Shown: positions 48,399 through 61,349, counted from the stretch's first letter. The stretch is DNA of 64,000 bases from Ilex aquifolium (GCA_951799425.1 OX637401.1:30181780-30245779); one strand, 5' to 3'. Notes: generated by a model from the sequence alone, not told the origin. Translations and numbers: made by a program.

Positions 48399-50409
48399 TC
48401 ACTTCTTCTCCATGAGCTGCTGAATAAGATTTGCTGCATCTTGAACTGTGGCAATACTCTGGGCACTTTCTTCTTCCACACAGATCCCAAATTCCTCCTC
48501 AAGTCCCATCACAATCTCTACCTGTAATGGTAAACGAGAAATATTGAACGCTTCCATGAATACAGAGATAACAGTAGAAAACAGGCTGTTAAGTTACTGA
48601 TGATTCTGTAGAACTTGTGATAAAGGAAAACAACTAAATGAGACTAATATGCAATGAAAGAGAAAACCTGCAACATGTCTTGCTTAATTTCAATGGAGAA
48701 CATGACAACCAAACATCATTTTTTCGTATAGAAAGAGATAATATAAAGCTCCATGCAGATAACCAAATGACCATATTGATAGTTCATGTGTAGAAATACG
48801 GTACCGTGTCAAGAGAATCGGCCCCAAGTGCTGCAAATTTTGACTCCCCAGAGATGGCAGAGTCTTCTGGGAGTGCAAGCTGTTTCTTCACAATTTGACA
48901 CACTTTGTCCACAGTCTCTGGCTTGGCCTGGCAAAAAGACATTATGATAAGGCTTAGTTATATTGACCATATCTTACACAAGTTGACAAATTTTACTTTT
49001 CATCTCCAACTTTTTAGTACGAACTCCTTTGAATCCAGCATTTGACAAGATATTGATCGTAATTTTCAAACCATGCAACTCTAATATATATATCGAACCA
49101 CATACTATATGTCCAACACGGAAATCCACAAGAGTTAGATTAAACAAACCAACAAAGTGACATTCCTAAGTAACTACACATCTTCACAATCAATCCATGA
49201 GAATATACACACAATTTCATACTTTCTTATGCAATGCACCATATATTGATGCAATCTCTGGGAAAAAGAAAAAGAACAAATTCAAATAATAAGCATTAAG
49301 CCAGGATGATAATCAGACCTTAAGAAAATTTATTGTTACAAGCCAATCACAAAGTAATGTGTCATCAACTGAGATTATAAAATCTTGATGTCTTGATAGA
49401 GAATAGATTAGCGAGTAAACGTTTTACATCAGTCGGAAATCAAGAATGAAAATAACCATGTCTAAGTATTGAGTCAACCAAAGAAGCAGAAAATAAGATA
49501 AAAAAAAACATACCGCGCAGGCAAAAACCCGAAAGCGAAGTGGCGTTGGCCTCGACTTCAGCGATGAAAAGCGTTTCCCATTACCAGAAAGCGAAACCGA
49601 GTTCAAATTTGAGACCCGGTTAAGTGCCTGCTCAATTCAACAACAAAAAAAAAAAAAAGAGTAAAACAGGACATCAGAGTACAATCAAGAAGAACAAAGC
49701 AGAATAAAAATCCCTTAAACTAAAATTATTTAAGTTTCCTATCAAAAGAAAAATCCCTCAAACAAGTGAAATTTACTCTCTTCACTGATATTATGTTTTA
49801 AAAATCCAAAAACAAAATTGGCCAAAAATTCTTTCTTTTTCCTACTACTACTTTCTTTGTTTCCCCTTTTTCCCTTTTATCTTTCACACCATAAGACTCA
49901 AAACCCTGACCCTGATTCTCTCTCTCTCTCAAGATGTCATGAAAACACTTTTCCAGCTGATACACAATGGGTTTAGGAATCGTCAAATCTTTCACTGACG
50001 AGATTAGGAAAGCAATAGTAGAAGCTTCTAAATTGGGGGGAAAAAGGGAAATTGTTACCCAGTCTCGATTAATTTCTATTGACGAGCTTAATAAACCAAA
50101 GATCACGACAAATAGATACGGTATTTCCGAAGATCACTGGCATAAATCATCATCAGATCAAACTATTACATCAAATTAGCTATCAACATAGGATAAACCT
50201 ATTAATTAAAGAATCAAAAACCAAAAGCCATTTGAAAACATATAAAATGAACCATAAGAGAGGTAGAGATAGATAGAGAGAGGGTCCAATCAAACGGAAG
50301 ATACAGAGTGAGAATCATATAAAGATGTAAGTGTATATATTACGTGGTTTTGCTTGAGAGAGCATGAGAAAGAGACGATGGAAGTTAACGATCCTGTAAC
50401 AGCAGCCAT
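48399..50409 (-). CDS. plastid acyl carrier protein
   Basis: This is the carrier of growing acyl chains in plastid type II fatty acid synthesis. Four exons join in frame to 141 aa: 50344-50409, 49514-49627, 48805-48927 and 48399-48521, all GT-AG. Residues 1 to about 59 ([19 protein letters not shown] onward) are rich in Ser, Arg and Leu and poor in acids, a plastid transit peptide ending near FACA. The mature part begins [10 protein letters not shown], as in plant chloroplast ACPs, and has the phosphopantetheine site Ser98 in ADSLD. The acidic helix II ([13 protein letters not shown]) interacts with partner enzymes. The third intron falls just after the DSLDT motif, the usual position in plant ACP genes. 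The ACP isoform number cannot be set from this sequence alone. Confidence 0.95.
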
Positions 50410-50499
50410 TGGAAGATCAAATGAAACAGATCTGGGAGCTCAGATATTTTAGCCAGAGGGGGGCGGAGAGCACGAAGAGTGTGACGTCCAGAGAGACAG

Positions 50500-53150
50500 A
50501 CTGTACGAGAGAGAAAGGGCTTGAGCCCGTTTGATTTATAGACGTGTTTTGGTGTTTGGTTGTTTGGCTTGGTTTGTATCGAAATCGGAGTGTTTGGTTT
50601 CCGGAACACGGAGGTACTGGTAGGGGTTTGATTACAGGGGGCAGTTTGGGAAGTCAACAGTTTTATTTTCAGAATAATCTGTAATAAAAAAAGTAGCTCT
50701 GGAAAAATATTCAATTGAATTTTTAACAAAATTAAACAAAATATTTTGAATATGAAAAAAGGGACCAGTGAAGAAATTTGGAAAAAAAGATTTAAAATAA
50801 GATTGATTGGTTTATTATTAGACTAAATGTTTTTTTTTTTCTAGTTTTTCTTGTCGTGTTTGTAGGAATACGAATTTTAAGACCTTTTTCAATAATTATT
50901 TACAATAAATAGAGAGCATCACTTATAATCAAAATGAATTTTTTTTATGTTGAAGAATTTAATCGTAAAATTATTTATATTTAAAAGTTTTGATACCAAG
51001 AATCTAAATTAACCTATACTTGTCACAACTCGACCTTGTATAGCCCGGTCATGGAATCCTAAATTGCCGTGACCAATCAATGGCATAAGTCATTTGTTTA
51101 CATAATCAGAACTTGGCATAATCTAGTGCAGCTAAACATAACTTAGTACAGCTCGGAATTGTCATGCTAATTTCGGTCGAACTTTTCACGGTCGAACTTT
51201 TCACCCTCACAATTCTTTCGAAAGGGAGCATCTCTTAGACTACCAGACGATTATCTTATCAGCTCGACCGATGATCACTTAAGCTCAGAGATGCGCATCT
51301 CTGAGCAAAAACTTAGTCCTTTAAGCCAGTCCAACCTTGGGGACAAAAGTATCGCCTCCAAGGTGGCATCTTATTGTTTCTAGAAGGACACGTGGAATAG
51401 TGTCATAGATCTCCTAACAACAAAATATTCTCCTCATAATTCTAATTGTTTGAGGGAATGACACAATCTGAAATACAGACACTTCATTAGAGTGGACTAG
51501 CCAAACTCTTCAGCTTGGTGAGCTACTAAATTCCGTGAGTTGTTTTATTCTTATCAGTTATTATTTTTTTGCGACTGAAATGAACAATTCAACTCCACAC
51601 CTGTTAAACTATCACACACACACGCACACTTACCTTCTGATCTCCCTACAATCTCTTCGTCCTCATACCTTTATTTTACGCTATCAAAAAGAATTCAAAG
51701 AATTGGATGTGCCAAAAATTGAGAGTTTTGGAAAAGGTGTGATACACTTAAAGACTTCATCTATTTGGTAAACCTTATGATAGATATAATTTTTATTATG
51801 AGAGATCCAATTTTGTCATTGGGTAACTCGAATTATAAATAGCAAATGTTACTGCATCAATATCTTAAGTTTGATTATCACATCCGTTTCTTATGTTATA
51901 AATATGATTTGATTCTATGTAATCAATTGACTCATAAAAATATTGATTCGTGGATATAGATACAATGTATTAAACCATGTATACGTTTGTGTTTTTTTTA
52001 TCTTCCCTATTCTATCTTCAGTTTTTTATCTCTCAACAAGTGATATCAAAATTATTCTTGATGAAAAAAATTCAATTCCAAGAGTATATAAATCAGGAAT
52101 TTGATTAATGAAGGTCAATTGTATCATTTTATTAGTAGTAGTGGATTTTTTTTTATCGAGATAAATAAACATTCTTTCACTCTTTTGTGCTTAGTATGAG
52201 AGATGAAAAGGAGGAGGGATGACCACCGAGTGGTTGGTCTTGTGGGTAAGAAATTAAATTTTCTCGCTCAATACTTAAGTTCAAGTCTCCATAGTTATGA
52301 CAGTTCGGTGAAGTTAAACATACTATTCAGCTCCCAAAGTAAGCGGGGGACCTTAGTTTCGGCCTTAACGTAAGTGCGGTGGGGTTTCCTATAGATAGTT
52401 TTATGATGTTAAAGGGCGTTGCTCCTTAGAAGATATGTGGAGTGACCTATATGCATATTTATTTTATATTAAAAAAAAATGATGTTTTTTTATGTTGTGT
52501 GGATAAAAAAGTAAAAGGAAGAAAAAAATAACCATGGGTAATTTAAAAAAATTCTCCACCATGTTAACTAAAATAAAACAACTATATCCATAGATTTAAA
52601 AATAAATGACCTATATTTTAAAACACATATTTATATTTCCTTCCATTTTCTGCTTATTTTGACAAAATACATTTTTGTGGATCGGAAAGAAAACTTATTT
52701 CTCCGATTTTTTTCCCTTGTTTTGTGTATTTATTTTCTTTTTTATCATTCTACTTTCTATTCCTTCACCTTTTTATTATATCAACAAACCATAAGTTCGT
52801 GCTAAAAGAAATTCTAATTGATCATGAAATACTAAAATTTATTTCAAATAATTTTATCATTTTTTAAAATAATCAAATTGAGTAATAACTTATCATTATT
52901 TTTTAATAACTTTTGATATTGTGAACTTGTGGAAAAATAACTTTAGATAAAGTAAACTTTCCCATTGATATAAAAAACAGGCTATTGTTCCTTTTTTCTC
53001 TTGATTGGGTATTTATTATCCTCTAAAGCACCGCATGGGGCCAAAAAGAAGGTCACAACAATGATAGGCACATGGTGAGCAAAAGCCTATGGAGTAGCTA
53101 CAATACTGTAGAAGTCAAAGATCTTGTACTAGCCACTCAATTCTGTCGGC
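50500..53150. other. intergenic region upstream of ACP, no gene seen
   Basis: It holds the ACP leader and promoter at its left end. At 51009-51440 a less AT-rich block (opening TGTCACAACTCGACC, with a 15-bp tandem GGTCGAACTTTTCAC at about 51175-51204) looks like a decayed LTR. At about 52205-52480 a tRNA-like head (TGGTTGGTCTTGTGGG, then AAGTTCAAGTCTCC) and A-rich tail suggest another SINE. The rest is AT-rich without identified features. Confidence 0.45.
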
Positions 53151-53160
53151 ATTTATTAGG

Positions 53161-53357
53161 GGGGCGGGGGGAGGGGGACGGTGATATAAATTTAGATGTC
53201 ATGAGTTTAAATTTTAATAATTTTTTAATGTTAGATCATGAAAGATAAAATTACTCATGAATATTCTAGTTCCGACATAAATGATTTGTCTTTCACAGAA
53301 AAAAATAATCAAAATGCACGTAAGTTAATCTGAACACCCCGACTGTTGAAAAAAAAT
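53161..53357 (+). mobile_element. tRNA-derived SINE, copy 4
   Basis: A diverged copy of the same family ending GTAAGTTAATCTGAACACC...GTTG then eight A. It is flanked by a 10-bp near-perfect duplication, ATTTATTAGG at 53151-53160 and ATTTATTGGG at 53361-53370. The head is replaced by a G-rich stretch. Confidence 0.7.
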
Positions 53358-53583
53358 ATTATTTATTGGGTCATTATAGTTGCAAGAATAACTTTTTTTT
53401 ACATGAAATGAACCCAATTTGAAATGAATCCAAAAGTGGCACAGAATAATAAATAGGTGAAATTAATATCAATTTTAGACAATTCCATTTTAACTCGAAA
53501 AACTTGTAAACTTGGTATTTTGGAGAGGGTGAGACGAAACTGTGAATCTCCCTTAACAATGTAGTATGTGTAGTGTAGATATG

Positions 53584-54044
53584 TGTGGGGGTAAAAATCC
53601 GCACAATTACTGAACTGAGTTGAGATGCGCCCCTAGTCTTCGAATATCATCCAATCCATGAGCTGCAAGATAAGAAAAAGGTCAGAAGGACCCCCGGCGT
53701 TGAGCCAGGGGAGGCCCCTCCGATGCCTAAGTCAGTATTGCGATCAATGCCTGAACAGGCGGGTGTCAAAAATAATATGTGTGTGTGTGAAGTATAGAGC
53801 CGAGATGCTCATACTTGAGGCCCTCTCTTTTTTGGGTCTTCACCCATATATATAGAGAAAATTAGAGAGACACTTACCATCATAGACTGGGCAGCCGTCA
53901 ATGCAGAGAGAATAGGCATGGCTAGCCTACTAAAAACACTCATTACCTGCCTTTGTTTATTGTAGCAGGTCCCACTTGTGATATATGTCAATTCCTTCGT
54001 TGGGAGTGAGGCTGGTGGACCCACTTGACAGAAATGTCCCAACA
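53584..54044 (-). repeat. 3' LTR of the young retrotransposon
   Basis: Directly repeated at 59067-59527. The visible differences are C versus T at the CCTCCGATG / CCTTCGATG position and T versus C at GGCCCTCTC / GGCCCCCTC. It contains the shared phrase at 53718-53737. Confidence 0.92.
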
Positions 54045-55287
54045 ACTGCCCCCCAGCTTTTATTTCCTTTGAATACCCAAAAGGAGATGAAAGCTATATA
54101 GAATACTCATGTCTCGGGAGATAATATCCACACCCTTTCTTGGCGGGGTGCAACTTGAGGGAGATATACCGAGATCCACTCATCAGTCAGAACAATGCAT
54201 CTGCTTGGTGCCATAAATGGCGTTTCCATGGTATAGACAATTCGATACTCTCATCATAGAATCCCGAGAAGGATAATAATAGTTGAGCCGTGAATGAAAT
54301 AATCATGAGGCGTCTTCCAAGAAAAATAGATCCGACGAGAAAGGTTAATAACATATGTCATTGTTCCTCTAAACAGAGACCATGTACGTTTACCCTCCGA
54401 AGAGTAACCCAATAGGCCCGAAGAAGGATCGAATATACCTGGCCCCTGAAGGACCGAACACATAGATTTCTGGAAGAGAGGTCGAATATAGAGGTCTCAG
54501 ATGTGTTTCTTGAGGCCGAGCAACAATGAAGTGCCTTGTTCAGAGGTTGAGTAATGAAATACCAAATATAACCATAACAAGCCACTGGAGAGAGTCTAGC
54601 CCTGAATAGGACAATCATAACCGGAACTCAACCTCACCCAAATAAGATAATAATATTTGAATCCCGAGAAAGATTACCGTAATCAGATGCGACGAACGTC
54701 AAGCATGAGCGAGCCTAAAGAGGGCAATAATGGTCGGTCCTCTGAAGAGGGACCAAATAACCATGGTCCTTGAGAAAGACCAAAATAAGTTCGCCCTCGT
54801 AAAGAAAGGCCGAATACACCAGGTCCTCTGAAGAGGGACCAAAGAATCTTGGCTCCTTTAGAATACCCACAAAAGAAGGCCCGAACATATCTGTTCCTTG
54901 CCTCGATAGTCCCAAGTTTGATGATCGACTGGGCGTTTGATTCCCGCCCTTTCTTATCATGTTCAATTAACATTTTAATTGAAATAAATAAAAGCGTACC
55001 TTGTCGAATTGAGTCTTGAATATATTAAACCCGTAGTTAGGCAATTCAAGGTTCATTCAGTGAGATTCTTCTTGAGAGTGTCTTCATGCCCATCATGAAA
55101 TGTTGACGCTGGGTCTAGCTTTCCCGTGTAATTGTATTGCACTGTCTAGGGTCTCACCCAAAATCTCATGTCACCTCCCTAAGCAAGGAGTACACCCGAG
55201 TCCAAATTCTTTAACCCATCTCCGATAGGATTTGTGTTCCTAATAAGATTTTAGGTGCTTTGGCCATGCAAAGGCTTACCCGTGTTT

Positions 55288-55551
55288 GAGGGCGTTACTC
55301 CAAGGGTGGAGCCTTATACCCCTCGGGGCCATGCCCCTAACGACCGAGGTTAATACTTGTGTTAAACTTTGAGGGCGTTGCTCCAAGAGTGGAGTCTCAT
55401 ACCCCTCGGGACCATGCCCCTAACGACCGAGGCTAACGCTCGTGTTAAACTTTGAGGGCGTTGCTCCAAGGGTGGAGTCTCATACCCCTCGGGACCGTGC
55501 CCCTAACGACCGAGGCTAACGCTCGTGTTAAACTTTGAGGGTGTTGCTCCC
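55288..55551. repeat. 83-bp tandem repeat inside the retrotransposon
   Basis: Units start at 55288, 55371 and 55454, and a partial one at 55537, each opening GAGGG(C/T)GTT(A/G)CTCC and containing TACCCCTCGGG and CCCCTAACGACCGAGG. The period is exactly 83 each time. 83 is not a multiple of three, so a coding role is unlikely. Confidence 0.93.
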
Positions 55552-58500
55552 CAGTTTCAATGCCGACTTGTCATGAGAAGAGGCGACATTACCAAGTGGC
55601 GACCATAGCAAGTGCACTCTTGGTATTTGGTGGAATGCCCAAATAAGGCCGCCGATCATCTTTATGCAGTTGCCGATCACCTCTGTGATGTGGGTGTGTT
55701 CTTTCGACACCCTATCATCTGTACAGGCTGAGAGCTTCATTCTCTTCTTTGGTAAGTGGTGCCGACTGAAAACTCTTGTATTAGGTACGTCACTTTCGGC
55801 CTTTGAGTTGGTTTATAGTAGTGTCTGGGAAGTGAGAATCTAGCCTAAACACCTATAGGTGTTAGGCCGAGCAAGGTCTCCTACCCATTTGGCGAGGAGG
55901 AATGCCAATTGTCGATGGACTGAGCATGTCCGTTCTTAGGGAGATGCGGAGCAGATGCCATATTTCAAAAGAATTCTAAGTAGAAGCCTGAGTGAAGATA
56001 GGTCGATCAAAGAGATTGGCCTCGGTGTCCTGCTCGGCACTGATGTATTGATGCTGGTCAATATCTGAGTTATGCCGAGATAGGCCTGCAACTTGGGGTC
56101 GAAGTGTGTTGATTCCCAATAATTGTTGGGAAGATGTCGCATTATAAAATCTCTCTTGAAGGATGTAGTCTGAGCGATCTAAGTGATCAGTCTCGATATG
56201 CATATACTTGAGTCCAAAGAGAAATTCAATGTCTCAATAGAATGACCTTTGAATTGGGCACTGTTGGTGCTCAATAGGATACCCACATAAATAGTCACTT
56301 GAGAAAGGCCGAGCTGTGGGTCGACCAACCACCTTGGGGATGATCCAACGACCATCCTCTAGGCGATTCTTGGTGAGATCCCAAAGATATTGTGAGCTTT
56401 TGGGTGACGACGAGATCGAACGCCAACCCATAATCTGCTCATGTTTGCCAACCACCTTTAGGTTGCACCGATGGCGAAGAGGCAAAAACCAGCTGAGTTC
56501 AACATTTTTTCAAAAGGTAAGTTCGACTGTTGTATGAGATCTTTGAGATTTGTAGCTGAGCACCGAGTAGTTCAAGTGGGAATATTTGGAGCGAAATGGC
56601 ACTGGGCAAACTCGGATCATAGGTGTCGTGGAATATTTTCATCTGCTCGGGCTTTCTTTAAGAGGGAAAAAGCCAAGTGAGGTGTTGATGGGTACCGAGA
56701 TAAATCATAGAACGTTTTGCCGGGTAAAGATTTTTCCCATGCTTGTGTATGTTGCTTCCTCTGCGGTTATGGGAAATCCTCTTAACTGATGCCAAAGCCG
56801 AAGGGGTGTTAGGTGCAAAGAGACATTCAAAAGAGGAGAACGAGCAAGGTCCCTTGTCCAGAGGCGATGCCGACCACACTTGATGGGCTGACCACCCAAA
56901 ATATTATGGGTATAGGTAATGCCGAGAACTATAGTCAAGGCCGACTACTCGAGAGGCCCTACTCCGAGAACACATGGCTTCCCGACATTCCCCCTGCTGT
57001 GAGTAATCCCCCGATGCCATGTCAAAATAAGGGGACTGTTGCGGCCGAGATGCCTTGATGACGCCGAGAGGTTAGATGCTATAAAGTGAGTCCTCGGGCG
57101 AGTTTAGACTCGGGCTGTGCTAGTTTCTAATCAACTCCAAAGGGATACACCGGCCATCTGCAATGCCATTATGCCAACTGATGTTTCAATTACAAAAAGC
57201 TCCATCCACCATCGAACTGGTGCCGAGCACATTGGTTCCCTCGGGCGATGCAGAGCAGCTGCAATGTTTCAAAAGGCTCCCAAGGATAGAGCCCAGGTGG
57301 AGATAGACAATCATCTTCGGGGTTGATAGGCTGATGAGGGCCTGACCATCCTCCGAAATGCCGAATATATCTTCTTGAAAAAAAGGGGCACCTAGGTGCG
57401 TCAAAACTTGGATTGACCAAATAATTAGTCGGCAATAAGAGCAACTTGATCTACTTGAACATGAATAAACGCCTTGGTTCCTCGGCCCCAAGAGGTCATA
57501 GTAGCCTATAAAGAGAGCCTTGTTCGTGGGATTTGTGTAAGGGTGGCGGTGACAGCCATTTCTTTGATCCAATCACGTCGGGGTTTAACCACCCACATCC
57601 ACAAGCTCGTGACTAATGAGTGTACTTTTTGCTCAGCCCTTGACCACATAAACCACTCCTTGGTCTTATAAGCGATGCTGATTTCTCCGCCGGTCGATGC
57701 CGAATTTCGTCGATCCGTTTTTGTGCTTTTAGTTTATGGCTAAGGAAAGCCAGAGAGATGGTGTGCCGACCATCCACTTGATTTCTGTGATCTTCTGGTC
57801 GTGATGTCGATTGTCTTCACAATGGCACCAACCGTGGTAAGCCAAATCTGCCCCAACCTCAGGCAAATTCTATAACATTCAAAAATAGAAAGTTATACAT
57901 TTTCTCATAGAAAGCATTTCTTGCTAGTCACCGTACTTATCGTCGATCAACAGGAAACATCAAGATTTAAAAGAATTCTTGTCTGGTGGGCTGTGCAAAT
58001 GCTCTTGTGTCTAAGTTCCTAGTGTAGTTTTTGTCAAGTGACTAGAGAAATATGTCGGCCTCACTAGCCCTTGCTAACTGTAAAATTTTTTCCTTCAAGC
58101 TAATACATGGTTCTCACAAAGAGTAGTGATCAGGACTCCACTTTCGGCTTAACTTATACTTTTGCACTTAAGGAGAATGTCCTGTTATTTCTCCCGTGCA
58201 CAGTAAGTTGACACTAAGACAGGCCGAGGTATGCAAACATCACACAAAATAGAGAGACCAAGCAAGGCCCATTTTCTGGATTCTCATTTTACTAGTATCA
58301 ATGGCTGGGAGAGAGAGAGAGAGATTAACTAGCTCATTTTTAGGGCCAAAAGCGATAATAATAACAACAATTGCAGTCATAGAGCATGAGCCTTCGTTGA
58401 CCCACATATTTTGTGATAGTGTTCATGAGTTCAACTACGAGGTAGCTACCATGTGGAATCGTGTTCCAAATGAGTTCTTTATGGCGTATATAGACCTGTT

Positions 58501-59066
58501 TTATAAATAAATAACGGTCAGTAGCTATCTGCACCGCCTAACGACGTGCAACTATAATCTTGGTTGAGAGGTGTGTGATAAAACAAATCACTTATCTTTG
58601 TGTTTACTACCGAACTCCATGTATGGAAATATGCGATAAGGAGATGTCCCGGTCAACATAAACGTGTGGGATAATAACAGTGATACGCCGAACTCCACAG
58701 CTCCAGAATAATTTTGCAATGGAGGGTGGTGTTGGTTGCTAGGAGCTGCTCCCATGTATTATAATAATGCCTTAGTGTAATAGGCAAGTAGACTTTCTTC
58801 ATGAGGTGAATCACTGATGACCAGTGGCCACTATGTGAAGTCATAGCCAATCCAATAAAGTGTAGATTTTGTGGAGTTGGGTCTGGCAGCAACCTTCTTG
58901 TGCTGAGCCTTTGTCGCCGTTCTCATTGAACAAAGACGAAGAGTTCAGCAAGATCCAATAGAACGTGGTACTTCGGCGGTTCCAAAGGTCGAGCAGGTCT
59001 CATGAACTGAATGATGCGAAGATTTTGAAGACGCACTTGCTTCGTTTCCCACAGACGGCGCCAAAT

Positions 59067-59527
59067 TGTGGGGGTAAAAATCCGCACAATTACTGAACTG
59101 AGTTGAGATGCGCCCCTAGTCTTCGAATATCATCCAATCCATGAGCTGCAAGATAAGAAAAAGGTCAGAAGGACCCCCGGCGTTGAGCCAGGGGAGGCCC
59201 CTTCGATGCCTAAGTCAGTATTGCGATCAATGCCTGAACAGGCGGGTGTCAAAAATAATATGTGTGTGTGTGAAGTATAGAGCCGAGATGCTCATACTTG
59301 AGGCCCCCTCTTTTTTGGGTCTTCACCCATATATATAGAGAAAATTAGAGAGACACTTACCATCATAGACTGGGCAGCCGTCAATGCAGAGAGAATAGGC
59401 ATGGCTAGCCTACTAAAAACACTCATTACCTGCCTTTGTTTATTGTAGCAGGTCCCACTTGTGATATATGTCAATTCCTTCGTTGGGAGTGAGGCTGGTG
59501 GACCCACTTGACAGAAATGTCCCAACA
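59067..59527 (-). repeat. 5' LTR of the young retrotransposon
   Basis: In minus-strand sense this LTR drives transcription. A TATATATAG-type stretch (59329-59337) and the GACTTAGGCATCGAAGG region lie in the order expected for promoter and leader. The primer-binding region directly follows at 59047-59066. Confidence 0.9.
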
Positions 59528-59647
59528 ATATGAAACCAAAGTAAAAAGTTAGTCACACCTAAAAATCCATAATACATATTTATAATTAAAGTGTAATCAA
59601 TATCAATTTAGCAACACAAAGTCTGAAAATGCACTTATATATATATA

Positions 59648-60238
59648 CTAGTTATTACCTGTGCCTGAAGGCACAGAGTAATAAAAAATGGTAAACAACA
59701 AACATATTTGTATTTATATCCAAAATCAAATCACAAACATAGAGGAGAGATAAATGAATTTAAGCATTAGTTATAGTGGAGGTGAGAGGTGGTGGTGGTA
59801 AGAGACGGTGATGGTTGTGGTGGTGGTGGTGGCGGCGGTGATGGTGGTGGTGGGGAGAGTGGCGACGGCGGTGGTGATGGCAGTGGTGGTGGTGGCGGCG
59901 ACGACGTCGACAGTGGTGGTGGTGGCAGTAGCGAGGGCGGTGGTGGTGGTAGAGGTAGTGGTGGTGGGGGTGGGGGTGGTAGTGGTAGAGGTAGTAATGG
60001 AGCGGTTTTAAACATTATTTTTTTTTTTTAAGTACTTATGAGAAATAATTTCTAGAAGTACTTTTAAAAAGTCACTCCAAACACACCCTTAGGGGCCTAT
60101 TTTTCCTATTAAATTTAGGATGTTAATATTAGCCGTTAGATTGACTTTAAAGTAAAATTTAAAGCGATCTCAACCGCGAAAAGCAAAAGTCATTTTGTTT
60201 ATCTTTTGAAATTTGAATTGTAAGCTACTTTATTATAT

Positions 60239-60241
<3 letters not shown>
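59648..60241 (-). mobile_element. second Helitron-like element of the same family, inverted
   Basis: On the minus strand it starts TCTATATAATAAAGTAG after an A and ends with hairpin CTGTGCC-ttca-GGCACAG, then CTAG before T. Flanks inside both ends match 26855-27574. Its core is a shorter GGT/GGC array on the plus strand (about 59780-60000). It begins 120 bp from the LTR retrotransposon end and abuts a (TA)n run at 60239-60272. Confidence 0.75.

Positions 60242-60272
<31 letters not shown>
60239..60272. repeat. (TA)n microsatellite at Helitron 5' end
   Basis: About 16 TA units directly at the insertion point, consistent with Helitron preference for AT targets. Confidence 0.85.
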
Positions 60273-60275
<3 letters not shown>

Positions 60276-60672
60276 GCTTTTTTTTTGTTGGGGGTGGGGG
60301 GAATTACTCATAATGAAACCCTTATTGGCTTGAAAAGTTGGATAGGAAAGAGATTGTGAGTTTGGAATGAAGCCGCCTACCACAGTGCCCAAGCTAACAA
60401 CAAGGCTTAAAAGCTAATGGTTTTGGTGCAAGTTGTTAAGCTAATTAAGTGGAGAGTCCTCCCAAGGTGGAAAGGTTGCTAGGCAAGTTAATACCACAGA
60501 AGTTGGTAATATTAATAAAATTTAATAATTTGATTTGGACACTACAGAATCAAATTTCAAATGGTCTTTATAAAAGTCAAATTTTTAGTTGTATAGATTC
60601 TAACAAAATAATTTTTCACATGATATAGTGTGATAGTATATAATTTTGATTTTGATAAAATGACAAAAAAAG

Positions 60673-61349
60673 GAGTATTACACCGAGATCTCTTGAGATT
60701 TGTTAATTAATTATTTAGATCCCCTGACATTTAAAATATTATACTCAGACCTTTGTTGTGCGTAATACTTAGACGCTGTTAATATCCGTTAGTAAATTAT
60801 ACTCAAACTCCCTAAAATTTGTAAGTGCATAATACTTAGATCTCTCAAGTTTAAAATATTACACTTAGACTCCTTATTAGTTATAGAATTAACGAAATCT
60901 ATTAAACGATCAAATTACCTCAATTAAAGATAGAAGATATTGTGACCAATGCAGTGTGACCCTTTGCTTAATTTTTTAGTTTTATTCTAATAAATAGTAT
61001 AATTGTATACTAATTATGATTTTTTTTAAAAATAAATTTTGATTTTTGATTTTATTTCAATAAATGACATAATAAAACATGAATTTTGGTTATAAAATTT
61101 AAAATATTTGATATTCTATTTTTGATTAAAGTATTTGATCTAAATATAATATTTTAAACTTGAAGGGTATAAATATAATATGTATACAAATTTCAAGGGG
61201 TTTGTGTATAATTTATTAATAAATATACTATACGGCAGGGGTCTAAATTTATGCACGTATAAACTTTATAAGGTCTATGTATAATATTTTAAATATTAAG
61301 GATTTAAGTGATTAAGTGACAAACTTTAAGGGTTTAAGTGTAATTCTCT
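60673..61349. mobile_element. non-autonomous element with long (about 220 bp) imperfect terminal inverted repeats
   Basis: The left arm starts GAGTATTACACCGAGATC; the complement of the right arm starts GAGAATTACACTTAAACC. Both continue in parallel through TTTAAAATATTATAC, TAGACC and a TAAATTATAC phrase for about 220 bp. The AT-rich centre (60960-61130) is non-coding. Right-arm relatives lie at 7500-7881 and 10300-10525. No clear target duplication was found; Mutator-like or another MITE class is possible. Confidence 0.65.

Larger units (their letters stand above)
53584..59527 (-). mobile_element. complete young non-autonomous LTR retrotransposon (Gypsy-like)
   Basis: Two 461-bp LTRs (53584-54044 and 59067-59527) begin TGTGGGGGTA and end CCCAACA; by eye they differ at only two bases. 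The insertion is flanked by ATATG at 53579-53583 and 59528-59532. On the minus strand the left-hand LTR is followed by ATTTGGCGCCGTCTGTGGGA, the primer-site region common in plant Gypsy elements of the Tat type, and a purine tract AAAGCTGGGGGGCAGT precedes the other LTR. The 5-kb interior has no protease, reverse transcriptase, integrase or gag motifs and no frame beyond about 130 codons. It would therefore depend on enzymes from an autonomous relative (LARD-like). Confidence 0.92.

Noticed and set aside
54683-54973. Minus-strand frame with repeated Leu-Phe-Arg-Gly-Pro-like words
   Set aside because: The repetition comes from short DNA repeats (GGTCCTCTGAAGAGGGACC type) in the non-coding interior; two overlapping frames show the same repetition.
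55288-55551. CRISPR-like direct repeats
   Set aside because: Units are contiguous 83-bp tandem repeats without unique spacers, in a plant retrotransposon.
57186-57572. 128-codon minus-strand frame in the LTR element, considered as gag
   Set aside because: No zinc knuckle, no capsid-like helices, and no continuation into protease or reverse transcriptase. The frame crosses sequence without coding periodicity.
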